A stretch of DNA of 64,000 bases, taken from contig OX101825.2 of the NCBI GenBank assembly GCA_944452925.2, forward strand, positions 39,049,639 through 39,113,638, in the 5' to 3' direction. Each line of letters starts with the position of its first letter. Position 1 is the stretch's first letter. The DNA comes from Chrysolina oricalcia (lineage: Eukaryota; Arthropoda; Insecta; Coleoptera; Chrysomelidae). Both the position numbers and the translations under genes were made by a program. This document shows positions 1 to 8,185 of the stretch, one piece after another. The notes under the pieces are model-generated. The model made no database searches. It worked only from the letters and a program-made list of their open reading frames with translations, and had not been told where the DNA came from.

Positions 1-209
1 TTTCCTGATAATACTGCGGCAGCCAGGATAACCTTCGAGTACAGAGGGTGACGTTCTCTGGAAGGGGAAGACAACAGATTTGGATCAGGACCAAGAAATA
101 ATATATCGCTTTTCACAAGCTTGGTGAAAACTGGAAACCATGGTTGTGCTTGCCACCACGGGACGACCAGGATACCTGTAGCTTTTTCTTCATAGATCTT
201 CCTAAAAAT
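1..209 (-). pseudogene. DIRS-type RT/RNase H C-terminal remnant, copy 1 (cut by window start)
   Basis: The same open stretch as copy 2, missing its last codons because the window begins here. An in-frame TGA at 210-212 marks its upstream limit, inside the glycoprotein-like ORF. Confidence 0.6.
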
Positions 210-2119
210 TCATAATCAAATACAATATGTAGGGATTGGTTTGTAGATGGAATGTACATTAAGCAAGCAGAGTACAGTTGTTGAGGTGTGAGAGTGAATA
301 GTTCTTGATTGCAGCTAACATATGATCTATCAAATGTACAATTGCTTTCAAAGTACAGTGTCCCTTCTTGTCTAATATTCATTGGCCTTAAGACCACTAT
401 TGGCAATCTATTACAACCTCTACATCCATAGATGTAATCTACATTAACTGCACATGAGGCTGTTAGGACTTGCAAACTTTTAATTTCCATGTTGCCAATC
501 ATCATAGTGGCAGTCCCAAGGATTCTCTTTCTAGACATGACTAGCATGTCATCCTCTGTCATATGATATGTAATTCCAGTGTCTCTATTTGATTTAGCTA
601 GTTGTTCTATCTTCTTGATCTTAGGCGTTGGAGCAAAACATTGAGGGCTACATGACTCAACTCTACAGACCACCTCATTGTAATTAAAAGAGGAAGTTTT
701 GAGATCTAGTGAAACTTGATAATCACCTATCTTATCTCCCTCTGGCATGTTCAGCTCTGAAGCAACAATTGGTGTTGGCGAACCATTCACTACTATTATG
801 TTATTATCCATGTGAGGATCTTCATGCATAAAGTTAGTTATATAGACTGGTAGTTTAGTAGATCCGAAGGCATCAATGTCTAATAATCCAGTGCTTGGAT
901 TGTTCACGTTTAACTTGCTTATAGTTGTGTAGTTCTTATACACAATCTCTAACTCAACTTCCCAGCCACTGCTTTCTTTTTTGTAGACAGTATATAAATC
1001 TCCTATTGCCATTACTATCCATTTAAAGAAAGTGCAGGAAAGTTTATGCCAACAGGTAGTGTCACATCCCAAAGCCGAGGTAAGGCATCCGTATCCAGCA
1101 TGAGTGTCATTTATATCATTCGAATATCGTCCACCTTTAGTTGTATAATGGCAATTGTTATACCAACATTGTCCTGCTCCCTTGCATTCATAATACGAAT
1201 CTACTAGGATCTCCCAGTCTGATGTCTTGTACATTGCTACATATTTAGTGGTTATAGAGGATGCACGAATCTTTATTGTGAAGTTATTATTCTCAATATC
1301 TCTAAAGCATATCATCTGTCCTGTTTGAATAGGGAAGTTAAACATGTTTGTCTTAACACAGTCACCATTTCTACATACTTCTCCTGCAGAGTTGATGAAG
1401 AGGTTGTTGTCACAGGCATCAATTACCTCTAATCCATTTGACAATATGAGTGCACCCATAACTGCTGCAGCTGCAGTTTTCTTTGTTATTCCATAGCTCT
1501 TCTGTTGCTTGTTGTGTTTTGCTGCTTCAGAAGGGTGTACTGTCAGGTTGGGATACAATCCAGGGGTGTTAATGTCCTTATTCTCTTTATAAGGGATACC
1601 TTGTTCTTCAGGTACATCATCATCATCACTAATGTCATAAGCAAACTTGTTAAAGTCCTTCTGCCTCTCCATTAGTTCTTCTATAATGACATTATTTATG
1701 GGAGTATTACCTTTATTTAGTTGGTACTTCTTATCTATGGTCTTCTTACTTTTTTCAATTTGTGCTGGGATTTCAATGTATGTCGGATCTGCCATCTGTG
1801 GGCTTGTACTAACAAGTTTATGGTTAGCTTTGGCCACTTTAGATTTCATTACTTCTTGAACCTTGCTTCCGTATCTACCCTTTGTCTTTTCCTTGATAAG
1901 ATTTGGCCTATTGTCAGTTAGTTCAACTATGTTCTTAGTTGCTTTATACTGGGAATGAACCCTTGCACTGTGGTATTTAATTATGACCCATTCCCATATT
2001 AATTGTGATAACTGTGCCAGCTCCTTGTGGAAAACTCCTAATAATAGTCCACAAATAACCAATGCGATTATTATTCCTATAGCTATAGGGACATAATCTG
2101 TGCTACAGCTTTCAAACAT
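113..2119 (-). CDS. Phlebovirus-type Gc (G2)-like fusion glycoprotein fragment, copy 1
   Basis: 668 residues from an ATG. Residues 10-30 form a strong transmembrane segment, probably the remnant of an upstream glycoprotein anchor. Residues 31-210 are a polar, Lys-rich linker with an acidic run (DDDD near 165-168). Residues 215-228 are hydrophobic and signal-like, and just after them (from Cys236) a Cys-rich ectodomain begins. The cluster Cys312, 318, 323, 345, 352, 356, 362, with GYGC, CWH and CTFFKW, resembles the fusion-loop region of phlebovirus Gc, a class II fusogen; env genes of this type are known in some Pao/BEL elements. NxS/T sites occur at 279, 337, 396, 593 and 627. There is no C-terminal anchor: roughly the last 15-25 residues are retroelement sequence read out of frame. 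The frame is open about 16 codons upstream without an ATG, so the 5' end also looks truncated. Copy 1 alone has Asn261 and Glu505 (Thr and Gly elsewhere). Confidence 0.82.
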   Translation of the reverse strand: MFESCSTDYVPIAIGIIIALVICGLLLGVFHKELAQLSQLIWEWVIIKYHSARVHSQYKATKNIVELTDNRPNLIKEKTKGRYGSKVQEVMKSKVAKANHKLVSTSPQMADPTYIEIPAQIEKSKKTIDKKYQLNKGNTPINNVIIEELMERQKDFNKFAYDISDDDDVPEEQGIPYKENKDINTPGLYPNLTVHPSEAAKHNKQQKSYGITKKTAAAAVMGALILSNGLEVIDACDNNLFINSAGEVCRNGDCVKTNMFNFPIQTGQMICFRDIENNNFTIKIRASSITTKYVAMYKTSDWEILVDSYYECKGAGQCWYNNCHYTTKGGRYSNDINDTHAGYGCLTSALGCDTTCWHKLSCTFFKWIVMAIGDLYTVYKKESSGWEVELEIVYKNYTTISKLNVNNPSTGLLDIDAFGSTKLPVYITNFMHEDPHMDNNIIVVNGSPTPIVASELNMPEGDKIGDYQVSLDLKTSSFNYNEVVCRVESCSPQCFAPTPKIKKIEQLAKSNRDTGITYHMTEDDMLVMSRKRILGTATMMIGNMEIKSLQVLTASCAVNVDYIYGCRGCNRLPIVVLRPMNIRQEGTLYFESNCTFDRSYVSCNQELFTLTPQQLYSACLMYIPSTNQSLHIVFDYEFLGRSMKKKLQVSWSSRGGKHNHGFQFSPSL

Positions 2120-2331
2120 CTGATTATAAGTGCAATAGATTTCTGAAGTACTTTCCTTGTTTCTAATTTATCAGATCTTCCTTCATGGGTATGGTCGCTT
2201 CGTTTCACAAAACGACAATTCTTTTCTATCACTCTCGCTCTACATGATGATTTCTTGTGTTCTTCACATTTCCAATATATCGTGTCATTGCGCTGGTATT
2301 CTTTTACATAAAAATATCCATCCAATATCAT
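2083..2331 (-). CDS. FLYWCH zinc-finger fragment, copy 1
   Basis: An 82-codon frame from an ATG. Residues 1-50 fit one FLYWCH finger: the DGYFY start at 4-8, Trp20, Cys22, Cys30 and the final His47-x-His49 pair. FLYWCH fingers bind DNA or protein and are common in insect regulators and in MULE-type transposases. Here only the finger is present. After about residue 60 the frame reads through the out-of-frame 5' end of the glycoprotein-like ORF, overlapping its ATG by 37 bp, and stops. A TAG lies seven codons above the ATG, so the fragment is cut on both sides. Most likely a transposase scrap joined to the glycoprotein sequence near 2165-2180. A short functional peptide is possible but unsupported. 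Confidence 0.72.
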   Translation of the reverse strand: MILDGYFYVKEYQRNDTIYWKCEEHKKSSCRARVIEKNCRFVKRSDHTHEGRSDKLETRKVLQKSIALIIRCLKAVAQIMSL

Positions 2332-3224
2332 TTTTTTTGTCCAGATTGACTATTTATGTAAGACATATTTCAATATTTCGTTACCGACTCTGACATTAAT
2401 TCTGAAATGTTATGTTGATTACTATAGTTATATAATCACGTTCGAATCTTTCATTTGAATGAATTTTTATATACAAGGAGTTTGATAATTATTTGATTGC
2501 GATGAAAATTAATCGAAATTATTTTAAAAGAGGAACAACGAAACCAAACCTATATATGATTCGATTAAATTGTTGTTCGATCGATTGCACTTTCGTTCAA
2601 TTGATTATTCGATCGATTGATTTTCGATCAATTGATTATTCGATCATTTTATTTTTCGATCAATTGATTTTCGATCAATTGATTTTCGATCAATTGATAT
2701 TCGATCAAATGATCTTCGATCAAATGATTTTCTATCAAATGAATTCGATTAAATTTCCGGCAATCTTATGTTAAATTCTCAGAAGGCTTCGCAACTGACC
2801 CAAAGAGGTTAAAGAAAAAACAATAAGATGCACTTACTTTTGAGTATGTCCATAATATTACAATTTCATCTTCTAAGGAAGGTTGTTGATAGCTTTTGGC
2901 TACCTATCTTGCTCTCTCTTCCTCTATCTTCAGCACTCTGTTAGCCAATTTTTCAGTAAAAACCATCTCGAATCAATTAGTTTTATATCCGGTTACTTGT
3001 TGAACATGTTTTATTTTCTTCTGGTGCTGAAATCTCTTCTTCTATGGCCTCGTCCCATCCTCTATCAATTGTTTCCCGCTTTCAAATGAGTCACTGTGTA
3101 TATAAGTTCCGATATATTATTTTCAAAGTTTTCACACATTTTTCTTACGAAGATAACCTAAACCATCACATAAACTTGCTTCTGAAACCTGTTGCATATA
3201 GTTTACTTCCTATAATAAATTATC
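2332..3224. other. AT-rich stretch without a recognised gene
   Basis: Between the inverted repeat and the FLYWCH fragment. It contains the minisatellite at 2576-2750. On the minus strand from about 3157 to 2880 there are short Glu/Lys-rich open stretches in different frames (for example 3157-3065, and one reading WDEAIEEEISAPEEN just after it). They could be an eroded coding region, but each is under 35 codons and no family was recognised. If minus-strand transcription starts near here, this would be the 5' leader. The same sequence recurs in every unit. Confidence 0.5.
2576..2750. repeat. Palindromic CGATCAATTGAT minisatellite, copy 1
   Basis: About a dozen degenerate monomers of roughly 10-17 bp built on TTCGATCAATTGATT. 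The core ATCAATTGAT is its own reverse complement, so neighbouring monomers can pair with each other. Later monomers drift to CGATCAAATGAT. In-frame translation gives the low-complexity FDQLI repeat of a plus-strand ORF that is not a gene. Confidence 0.85.
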
Positions 3225-3488
3225 AACGATCAAACGAACTTACCTTCAAGTGAAGTTCGATCGTGATTATATGAGTGTCCAGTCCGAAGATATCACTTGA
3301 AATACTACGAATAAGCCCTCTGTCCCCTCTCGTAGCGCTCGTACCATAATCCATGCTAGCTCATTCTGTTCAACTAAGAACCATCACTGCAACTTGGGTT
3401 GTGGGTTGGGTGGGTAGTGATATCTTCGGACTGGCCACTCATATAATCACGATCGAACTTCACTGGAAGGTAAGTTCGTTTGATCGTT
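3225..3488. repeat. 73 bp inverted repeat with 118 bp spacer, copy 1
   Basis: Arms 3225-3297 and 3416-3488 are reverse complements with two mismatches. They could form a long hairpin in RNA or a cruciform in DNA. Each arm carries AAG|GTAAGT, a consensus 5' splice-site string, pointing outward (minus strand at 3244/3243, plus strand at 3469/3470). The repeat lies about 260 bp past the recombinase stop, where the terminal inverted repeat of a DIRS element would be expected. Two abutting inverted termini would fit a circle junction carried in the array. That origin is inference. Confidence 0.85.
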
Positions 3489-3535
3489 AATTATATATCG
3501 TGTCCAGTCCTCGATATCACTTGAAATACTACGTA
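3489..3535 (+). repeat. Partial direct repeat of the left inverted-repeat arm
   Basis: Immediately after the right arm, this stretch repeats 3264-3311 in direct orientation with a handful of differences; it shares GTGTCCAGTCC and ATCACTTGAAATACTACG. The order is thus left arm, spacer, inverted right arm, direct partial copy. Such nested termini recall the split or inverted repeats of tyrosine-recombinase retroelements. The same is present at +4,697 steps in copies 2-13. Confidence 0.7.
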
Positions 3536-3610
3536 GATGTTTAGAGATGAGAAGTTGCAGTGGGTGACATGAATAAAGGTCTCAGAAAACATACAGAAAC
3601 GAAATTGTGT

Positions 3611-3616
3611 TTTATT
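3611..3616 (-). terminator. Candidate polyadenylation hexamer 3' of the recombinase
   Basis: AATAAA on the minus strand, 132 bp past the final recombinase stop (3748) and before the inverted repeat. It recurs at the same unit position in the other copies except copy 13. The placement suits a minus-strand transcript running from FLYWCH or glycoprotein through recombinase, but AATAAA is common in AT-rich DNA. Confidence 0.35.
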
Positions 3617-3747
3617 GAGATCAATACTCATTTCATATGTGATGTTGCTTAGTAGCAAATGAACAATATCCCATGAGATTCTCAATCAAATAAACAGGTG
3701 TTTTATAAAAACTAAGCTAAATTAAAAATACATTTTGATGTTGACAT

Positions 3748-4781
3748 TTATGGTCTGCCAATGGATAAAATTGCTTTCGCATAATCAGGGTTTTTCGCTA
3801 GTGGGCGATTATAGAACTTTGCGAAAGTTCCGTATTTTTCGGACCATCCTACAGTTTTACAAATATCTTCCACGGATATGCCCTGTCGCAGCGCTTTGAA
3901 GAAGAGCAGTGTCTAGTCGAGTGGGGTTTGAATTTTGTGGTATCAATTCCAGCCTGATCAAGTAGAGTCCTGACCCATCGACTGAGGGTTTGTTTGGTGG
4001 CGACCGAATAAGGCTTCTTGTGTGTTAGAAATAGAAAATCGTGGCCATTTCTTATATCTGTTGTTCTTTCTATGTATTGTATCAATGTATATGCGCAGCA
4101 GAGAACCGGTCTCTCTTTGTAGAATGGTATATGGAGTGTTGGTTGTGGTCGATTTATTCCGGACGTCTTAATTGGGTCCGTTATGTGAATCTGTATCTCT
4201 GTATCGGTGTTCACAATGTTGGATAACCTGATGAGGTATATCGTTTGGAGTCGACCCCCAGTAATTAGGGCTAGTAGTGTTACGAGTTTGAATGAGATTG
4301 CTTGAAGGCTGTGGGATTGAGGAAGGTTCTCTATGTGTTGTAGCAACGGTCTCGGGTCCCAAGTCGTCTCGTATCTAGGTTGAGACGGTCGTAGCTTTGA
4401 TAGGCCTCTCATAAATCTTGTGAGGACAGGGTCGTTTCCAAGGTCTCTGTTGAGTATCAGAGAGAGAGCCGATTTGTGGGAATTGAAGGTCCCAAATTTG
4501 GATTGTCCTTTAGCGTATATTGACTGCAAGAATGTAAGCACATCATTGGTGGAGGCTTCGTGCGGAGAAATGGCTCGGTTTTTGCAAAAAAGTCACCACT
4601 GGCGATATGTGGAATTATACTGTTTTAGTGTGCCCTCTGATAACGAAGCTATGATTATGTCGATGGCTTCTTCCGGTATCTTCCTTATCTGGTATGCTTT
4701 CCTGATAATACTGCGGCAGCCAGGATAACCTTCGAGTACAGAGGGTGACGTTCTCTGGAAGGGGAAGACAACAGATTTGGA
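3748..4781 (-). pseudogene. DIRS-type tyrosine recombinase pseudogene, copy 1
   Basis: Tyrosine recombinases of DIRS-like retrotransposons integrate the circular cDNA. The frame opens below a TGA at 4782-4784. Its first part (about 4720-4540) is a SAM-like, core-binding N-terminus with SEGTLKQYNSTYRQW, followed by an in-frame TGA at 4593-4595. The main open part (3849-4541, 230 codons) holds the first catalytic Arg in TGGRLQT (97), a possible beta-hairpin Lys (125) and the HxxR box PHSTRH (His207, Arg210). A frameshift near 3890-3910 puts the rest, including the GW pair and the likely nucleophilic Tyr in a TFAKFYN context, in another frame that ends at TAA 3748-3750. The gene therefore has two breaks and cannot give a full recombinase without readthrough and frameshifting. 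The GTG at 4541 is not a real start. Copy 1 has a silent T at 4032, shared with copy 4. Confidence 0.82.
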
Positions 4782-4906
4782 TCAGGACCAAGAAATAATA
4801 TATCGCTTTTCACAAGCTTGGTGAAAACTGGAAACCATGGTTGTGCTTGCCACCACGGGACGACCAGGATACCTGTAGCTTTTTCTTCATAGATCTTCCT
4901 AAAAAT
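4685..4906 (-). pseudogene. DIRS-type RT/RNase H C-terminal remnant, copy 2
   Basis: 73 codons without a start, ending at TAA 4685-4687. The pattern ILVVPWWQAQPWFP at residues 13-26, a Pro/Leu-rich stretch, HPLY and a final AVLSGKHTR are typical, from general family knowledge, of the extreme C-terminus of DIRS-type polyproteins just before the tyrosine recombinase. Position and overlap fit too: the frame overlaps the recombinase frame (4781 downward) by about 97 bp, as RT and YR frames often do in DIRS elements. The RT catalytic domain, RNase H body and gag are absent. The glycoprotein-like ORF is joined directly upstream, around 4870-4910. Confidence 0.65.
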
Positions 4907-6816
4907 TCATAATCAAATACAATATGTAGGGATTGGTTTGTAGATGGAATGTACATTAAGCAAGCAGAGTACAGTTGTTGAGGTGTGAGAGTGAATAGTT
5001 CTTGATTGCAGCTAACATATGATCTATCAAATGTACAATTGCTTTCAAAGTACAGTGTCCCTTCTTGTCTAATATTCATTGGCCTTAAGACCACTATTGG
5101 CAATCTATTACAACCTCTACATCCATAGATGTAATCTACATTAACTGCACATGAGGCTGTTAGGACTTGCAAACTTTTAATTTCCATGTTGCCAATCATC
5201 ATAGTGGCAGTCCCAAGGATTCTCTTTCTAGACATGACTAGCATGTCATCCTCTGTCATATGATATGTAATTCCAGTGTCTCTATTTGATTTAGCTAGTT
5301 GTCCTATCTTCTTGATCTTAGGCGTTGGAGCAAAACATTGAGGGCTACATGACTCAACTCTACAGACCACCTCATTGTAATTAAAAGAGGAAGTTTTGAG
5401 ATCTAGTGAAACTTGATAATCACCTATCTTATCTCCCTCTGGCATGTTCAGCTCTGAAGCAACAATTGGTGTTGGCGAACCATTCACTACTATTATGTTA
5501 TTATCCATGTGAGGATCTTCATGCATAAAGTTAGTTATATAGACTGGTAGTTTAGTAGATCCGAAGGCATCAATGTCTAATAATCCAGTGCTTGGATTGT
5601 TCACGTTTAACTTGCTTATAGTTGTGTAGTTCTTATACACAATCTCTAACTCAACTTCCCAGCCACTGCTTTCTTTTTTGTAGACAGTATATAAATCTCC
5701 TATTGCCATTACTATCCATTTAAAGAAAGTGCAGGAAAGTTTATGCCAACAGGTAGTGTCACATCCCAAAGCCGAGGTAAGGCATCCGTATCCAGCATGA
5801 GTGTCATTTATATCATTCGAATATCGTCCACCTTTAGTTGTATAATGGCAATTGTTATACCAACATTGTCCTGCTCCCTTGCATTCATAATACGAATCTA
5901 CTAGGATCTCCCAGTCTGATGTCTTGTACATTGCTACATATTTAGTGGTTATAGAGGATGCACGAATCTTTATTGTGAAGTTATTATTCTCAATATCTCT
6001 AAAGCATATCATCTGTCCTGTTTGAATAGGGAAGGTAAACATGTTTGTCTTAACACAGTCACCATTTCTACATACTTCTCCTGCAGAGTTGATGAAGAGG
6101 TTGTTGTCACAGGCATCAATTACCTCTAATCCATTTGACAATATGAGTGCACCCATAACTGCTGCAGCTGCAGTTTTCTTTGTTATTCCATAGCTCTTCT
6201 GTTGCTTGTTGTGTTTTGCTGCTTCAGAAGGGTGTACTGTCAGGTTGGGATACAATCCAGGGGTGTTAATGTCCTTATTCTCTTTATAAGGGATACCTTG
6301 TTCTTCAGGTACATCATCATCATCACTAATGTCATAAGCAAACTTGTTAAAGTCCTTCTGCCTCTCCATTAGTTCTTCTATAATGACATTATTTATGGGA
6401 GTATTACCTTTATTTAGTTGGTACTTCTTATCTATGGTCTTCTTACTTTTTTCAATTTGTGCTGGGATTTCAATGTATGTCGGATCTGCCATCTGTGGGC
6501 TTGTACTAACAAGTTTATGGTTAGCTTTGGCCACTTTAGATTTCATTACTTCTTGAACCTTGCTTCCGTATCTACCCTTTGTCTTTTCCTTAATAAGATT
6601 TGGCCTATTGTCAGTTAGTTCAACTATGTTCTTAGTTGCTTTATACTGGGAATGAACCCTTGCACTGTGGTATTTAATTATGACCCATTCCCATATTAAT
6701 TGTGATAACTGTGCCAGCTCCTTGTGGAAAACTCCTAATAATAGTCCACAAATAACCAATGCGATTATTATTCCTATAGCTATAGGGACATAATCTGTGC
6801 TACAGCTTTCAAACAT
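4810..6816 (-). CDS. Gc-like glycoprotein fragment, copy 2
   Basis: Majority form of the 668-residue product, with Thr261 and Gly505. Its stop lies 28 bp above the upper limit of the recombinase frame at 4781. The RT remnant 4685-4906 overlaps its 3' end in another frame. Confidence 0.82.
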   Translation of the reverse strand: MFESCSTDYVPIAIGIIIALVICGLLLGVFHKELAQLSQLIWEWVIIKYHSARVHSQYKATKNIVELTDNRPNLIKEKTKGRYGSKVQEVMKSKVAKANHKLVSTSPQMADPTYIEIPAQIEKSKKTIDKKYQLNKGNTPINNVIIEELMERQKDFNKFAYDISDDDDVPEEQGIPYKENKDINTPGLYPNLTVHPSEAAKHNKQQKSYGITKKTAAAAVMGALILSNGLEVIDACDNNLFINSAGEVCRNGDCVKTNMFTFPIQTGQMICFRDIENNNFTIKIRASSITTKYVAMYKTSDWEILVDSYYECKGAGQCWYNNCHYTTKGGRYSNDINDTHAGYGCLTSALGCDTTCWHKLSCTFFKWIVMAIGDLYTVYKKESSGWEVELEIVYKNYTTISKLNVNNPSTGLLDIDAFGSTKLPVYITNFMHEDPHMDNNIIVVNGSPTPIVASELNMPEGDKIGDYQVSLDLKTSSFNYNEVVCRVESCSPQCFAPTPKIKKIGQLAKSNRDTGITYHMTEDDMLVMSRKRILGTATMMIGNMEIKSLQVLTASCAVNVDYIYGCRGCNRLPIVVLRPMNIRQEGTLYFESNCTFDRSYVSCNQELFTLTPQQLYSACLMYIPSTNQSLHIVFDYEFLGRSMKKKLQVSWSSRGGKHNHGFQFSPSL

Positions 6817-7028
6817 CTGATTATAAGTGCAATAGATTTCTGAAGTACTTTCCTTGTTTCTAATTTATCAGATCTTCCTTCATGGGTATGGTCGCTTCGT
6901 TTCACAAAACGACAATTCTTTTCTATCACTCTCGCTCTACATGATGATTTCTTGTGTTCTTCACATTTCCAATATATCGTGTCATTGCGCTGGTATTCTT
7001 TTACATAAAAATATCCATCCAATATCAT
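6780..7028 (-). CDS. FLYWCH fragment, copy 2
   Basis: Identical to copy 1. Confidence 0.7.
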   Translation of the reverse strand: MILDGYFYVKEYQRNDTIYWKCEEHKKSSCRARVIEKNCRFVKRSDHTHEGRSDKLETRKVLQKSIALIIRCLKAVAQIMSL

Positions 7029-7272
7029 TTTTTTTGTCCAGATTGACTATTTATGTAAGACATATTTCAATATTTCGTTACCGACTCTGACATTAATTCT
7101 GAAATGTTATGTTGATTACTATAGTTATATAATCACGTTCGAATCTTTCATTTGAATGAATTTTTATATACAAGGAGTTTGATAATTATTTGATTGCGAT
7201 GAAAATTAATCGAAATTATTTTAAAAGAGGAACAACGAAACCAAACCTATATATGATTCGATTAAATTGTTG

Positions 7273-7447
7273 TTCGATCGATTGCACTTTCGTTCAATTG
7301 ATTATTCGATCGATTGATTTTCGATCAATTGATTATTCGATCATTTTATTTTTCGATCAATTGATTTTCGATCAATTGATTTTCGATCAATTGATATTCG
7401 ATCAAATGATCTTCGATCAAATGATTTTCTATCAAATGAATTCGATT
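7273..7447. repeat. Minisatellite, copy 2
   Basis: As copy 1, same monomer number. Confidence 0.85.
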
Positions 7448-7921
7448 AAATTTCCGGCAATCTTATGTTAAATTCTCAGAAGGCTTCGCAACTGACCCAA
7501 AGAGGTTAAAGAAAAAACAATAAGATGCACTTACTTTTGAGTATGTCCATAATATTACAATTTCATCTTCTAAGGAAGGTTGTTGATAGCTTTTGGCTAC
7601 CTATCTTGCTCTCTCTTCCTCTATCTTCAGCACTCTGTTAGCCAATTTTTCAGTAAAAACCATCTCGAATCAATTAGTTTTATATCCGGTTACTTGTTGA
7701 ACATGTTTTATTTTCTTCTGGTGCTGAAATCTCTTCTTCTATGGCCTCGTCCCATCCTCTATCAATTGTTTCCCGCTTTCAAATGAGTCACTGTGTATAT
7801 AAGTTCCGATATATTATTTTCAAAGTTTTCACACATTTTTCTTACGAAGATAACCTAAACCATCACATAAACTTGCTTCTGAAACCTGTTGCATATAGTT
7901 TACTTCCTATAATAAATTATC

Positions 7922-8185
7922 AACGATCAAACGAACTTACCTTCAAGTGAAGTTCGATCGTGATTATATGAGTGTCCAGTCCGAAGATATCACTTGAAAT
8001 ACTACGAATAAGCCCTCTGTCCCCTCTCGTAGCGCTCGTACCATAATCCATGCTAGCTCATTCTGTTCAACTAAGAACCATCACTGCAACTTGGGTTGTG
8101 GGTTGGGTGGGTAGTGATATCTTCGGACTGGCCTCTCATATAATCACGATCGAACTTCACTGGAAGGTAAGTTCGTTTGATCGTT
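7922..8185. repeat. 73 bp inverted repeat, copy 2
   Basis: The right arm has a private T at 8134, adding a third mismatch. Confidence 0.85.

Larger units (their letters stand above)
1..4697 (-). repeat. Array unit copy 1
   Basis: Phase is set arbitrarily by the window start. This is one of the most divergent copies in base changes: private T at 606, T at 1338 and G at 1895, plus T at 4032, which is shared only with copy 4. Two of these change the glycoprotein-like product. Confidence 0.95.

Noticed and set aside
1647..1921. Two overlapping plus-strand ORFs of 66-70 codons
   Set aside because: Both are antisense to the glycoprotein-like ORF and show only the hydrophobic bias of reversed Lys/Glu codons.
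2493..2774. 93-codon plus-strand ORF with repeated FDQLI
   Set aside because: It is the in-frame translation of the CGATCAATTGAT minisatellite. It has no family match and changes whenever the repeat changes, as in copy 8.
2880..3157. Eroded gag-like gene on the minus strand
   Set aside because: Short Glu-rich open runs in several frames were seen, but none exceeds about 35 codons and no gag motif (such as a zinc knuckle) is visible.
3491..3685. 64-codon minus-strand ORF next to the inverted repeat
   Set aside because: No family features, it runs through the terminal direct repeat and the candidate polyadenylation signal, and copy 13 differs there. Treated as non-coding.
3849..4541. Recombinase as an intact 230-residue gene starting at 4541
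   Set aside because: The start would be GTG, the family's N-terminal domain continues upstream across a TGA, and the catalytic Tyr region is in another frame. It is a pseudogene.
4420..4728. 102-codon plus-strand ORF (and its copies)
   Set aside because: It lies antisense to the recombinase pseudogene and RT tail, whose protein families are recognisable on the minus strand. It is a shadow frame.
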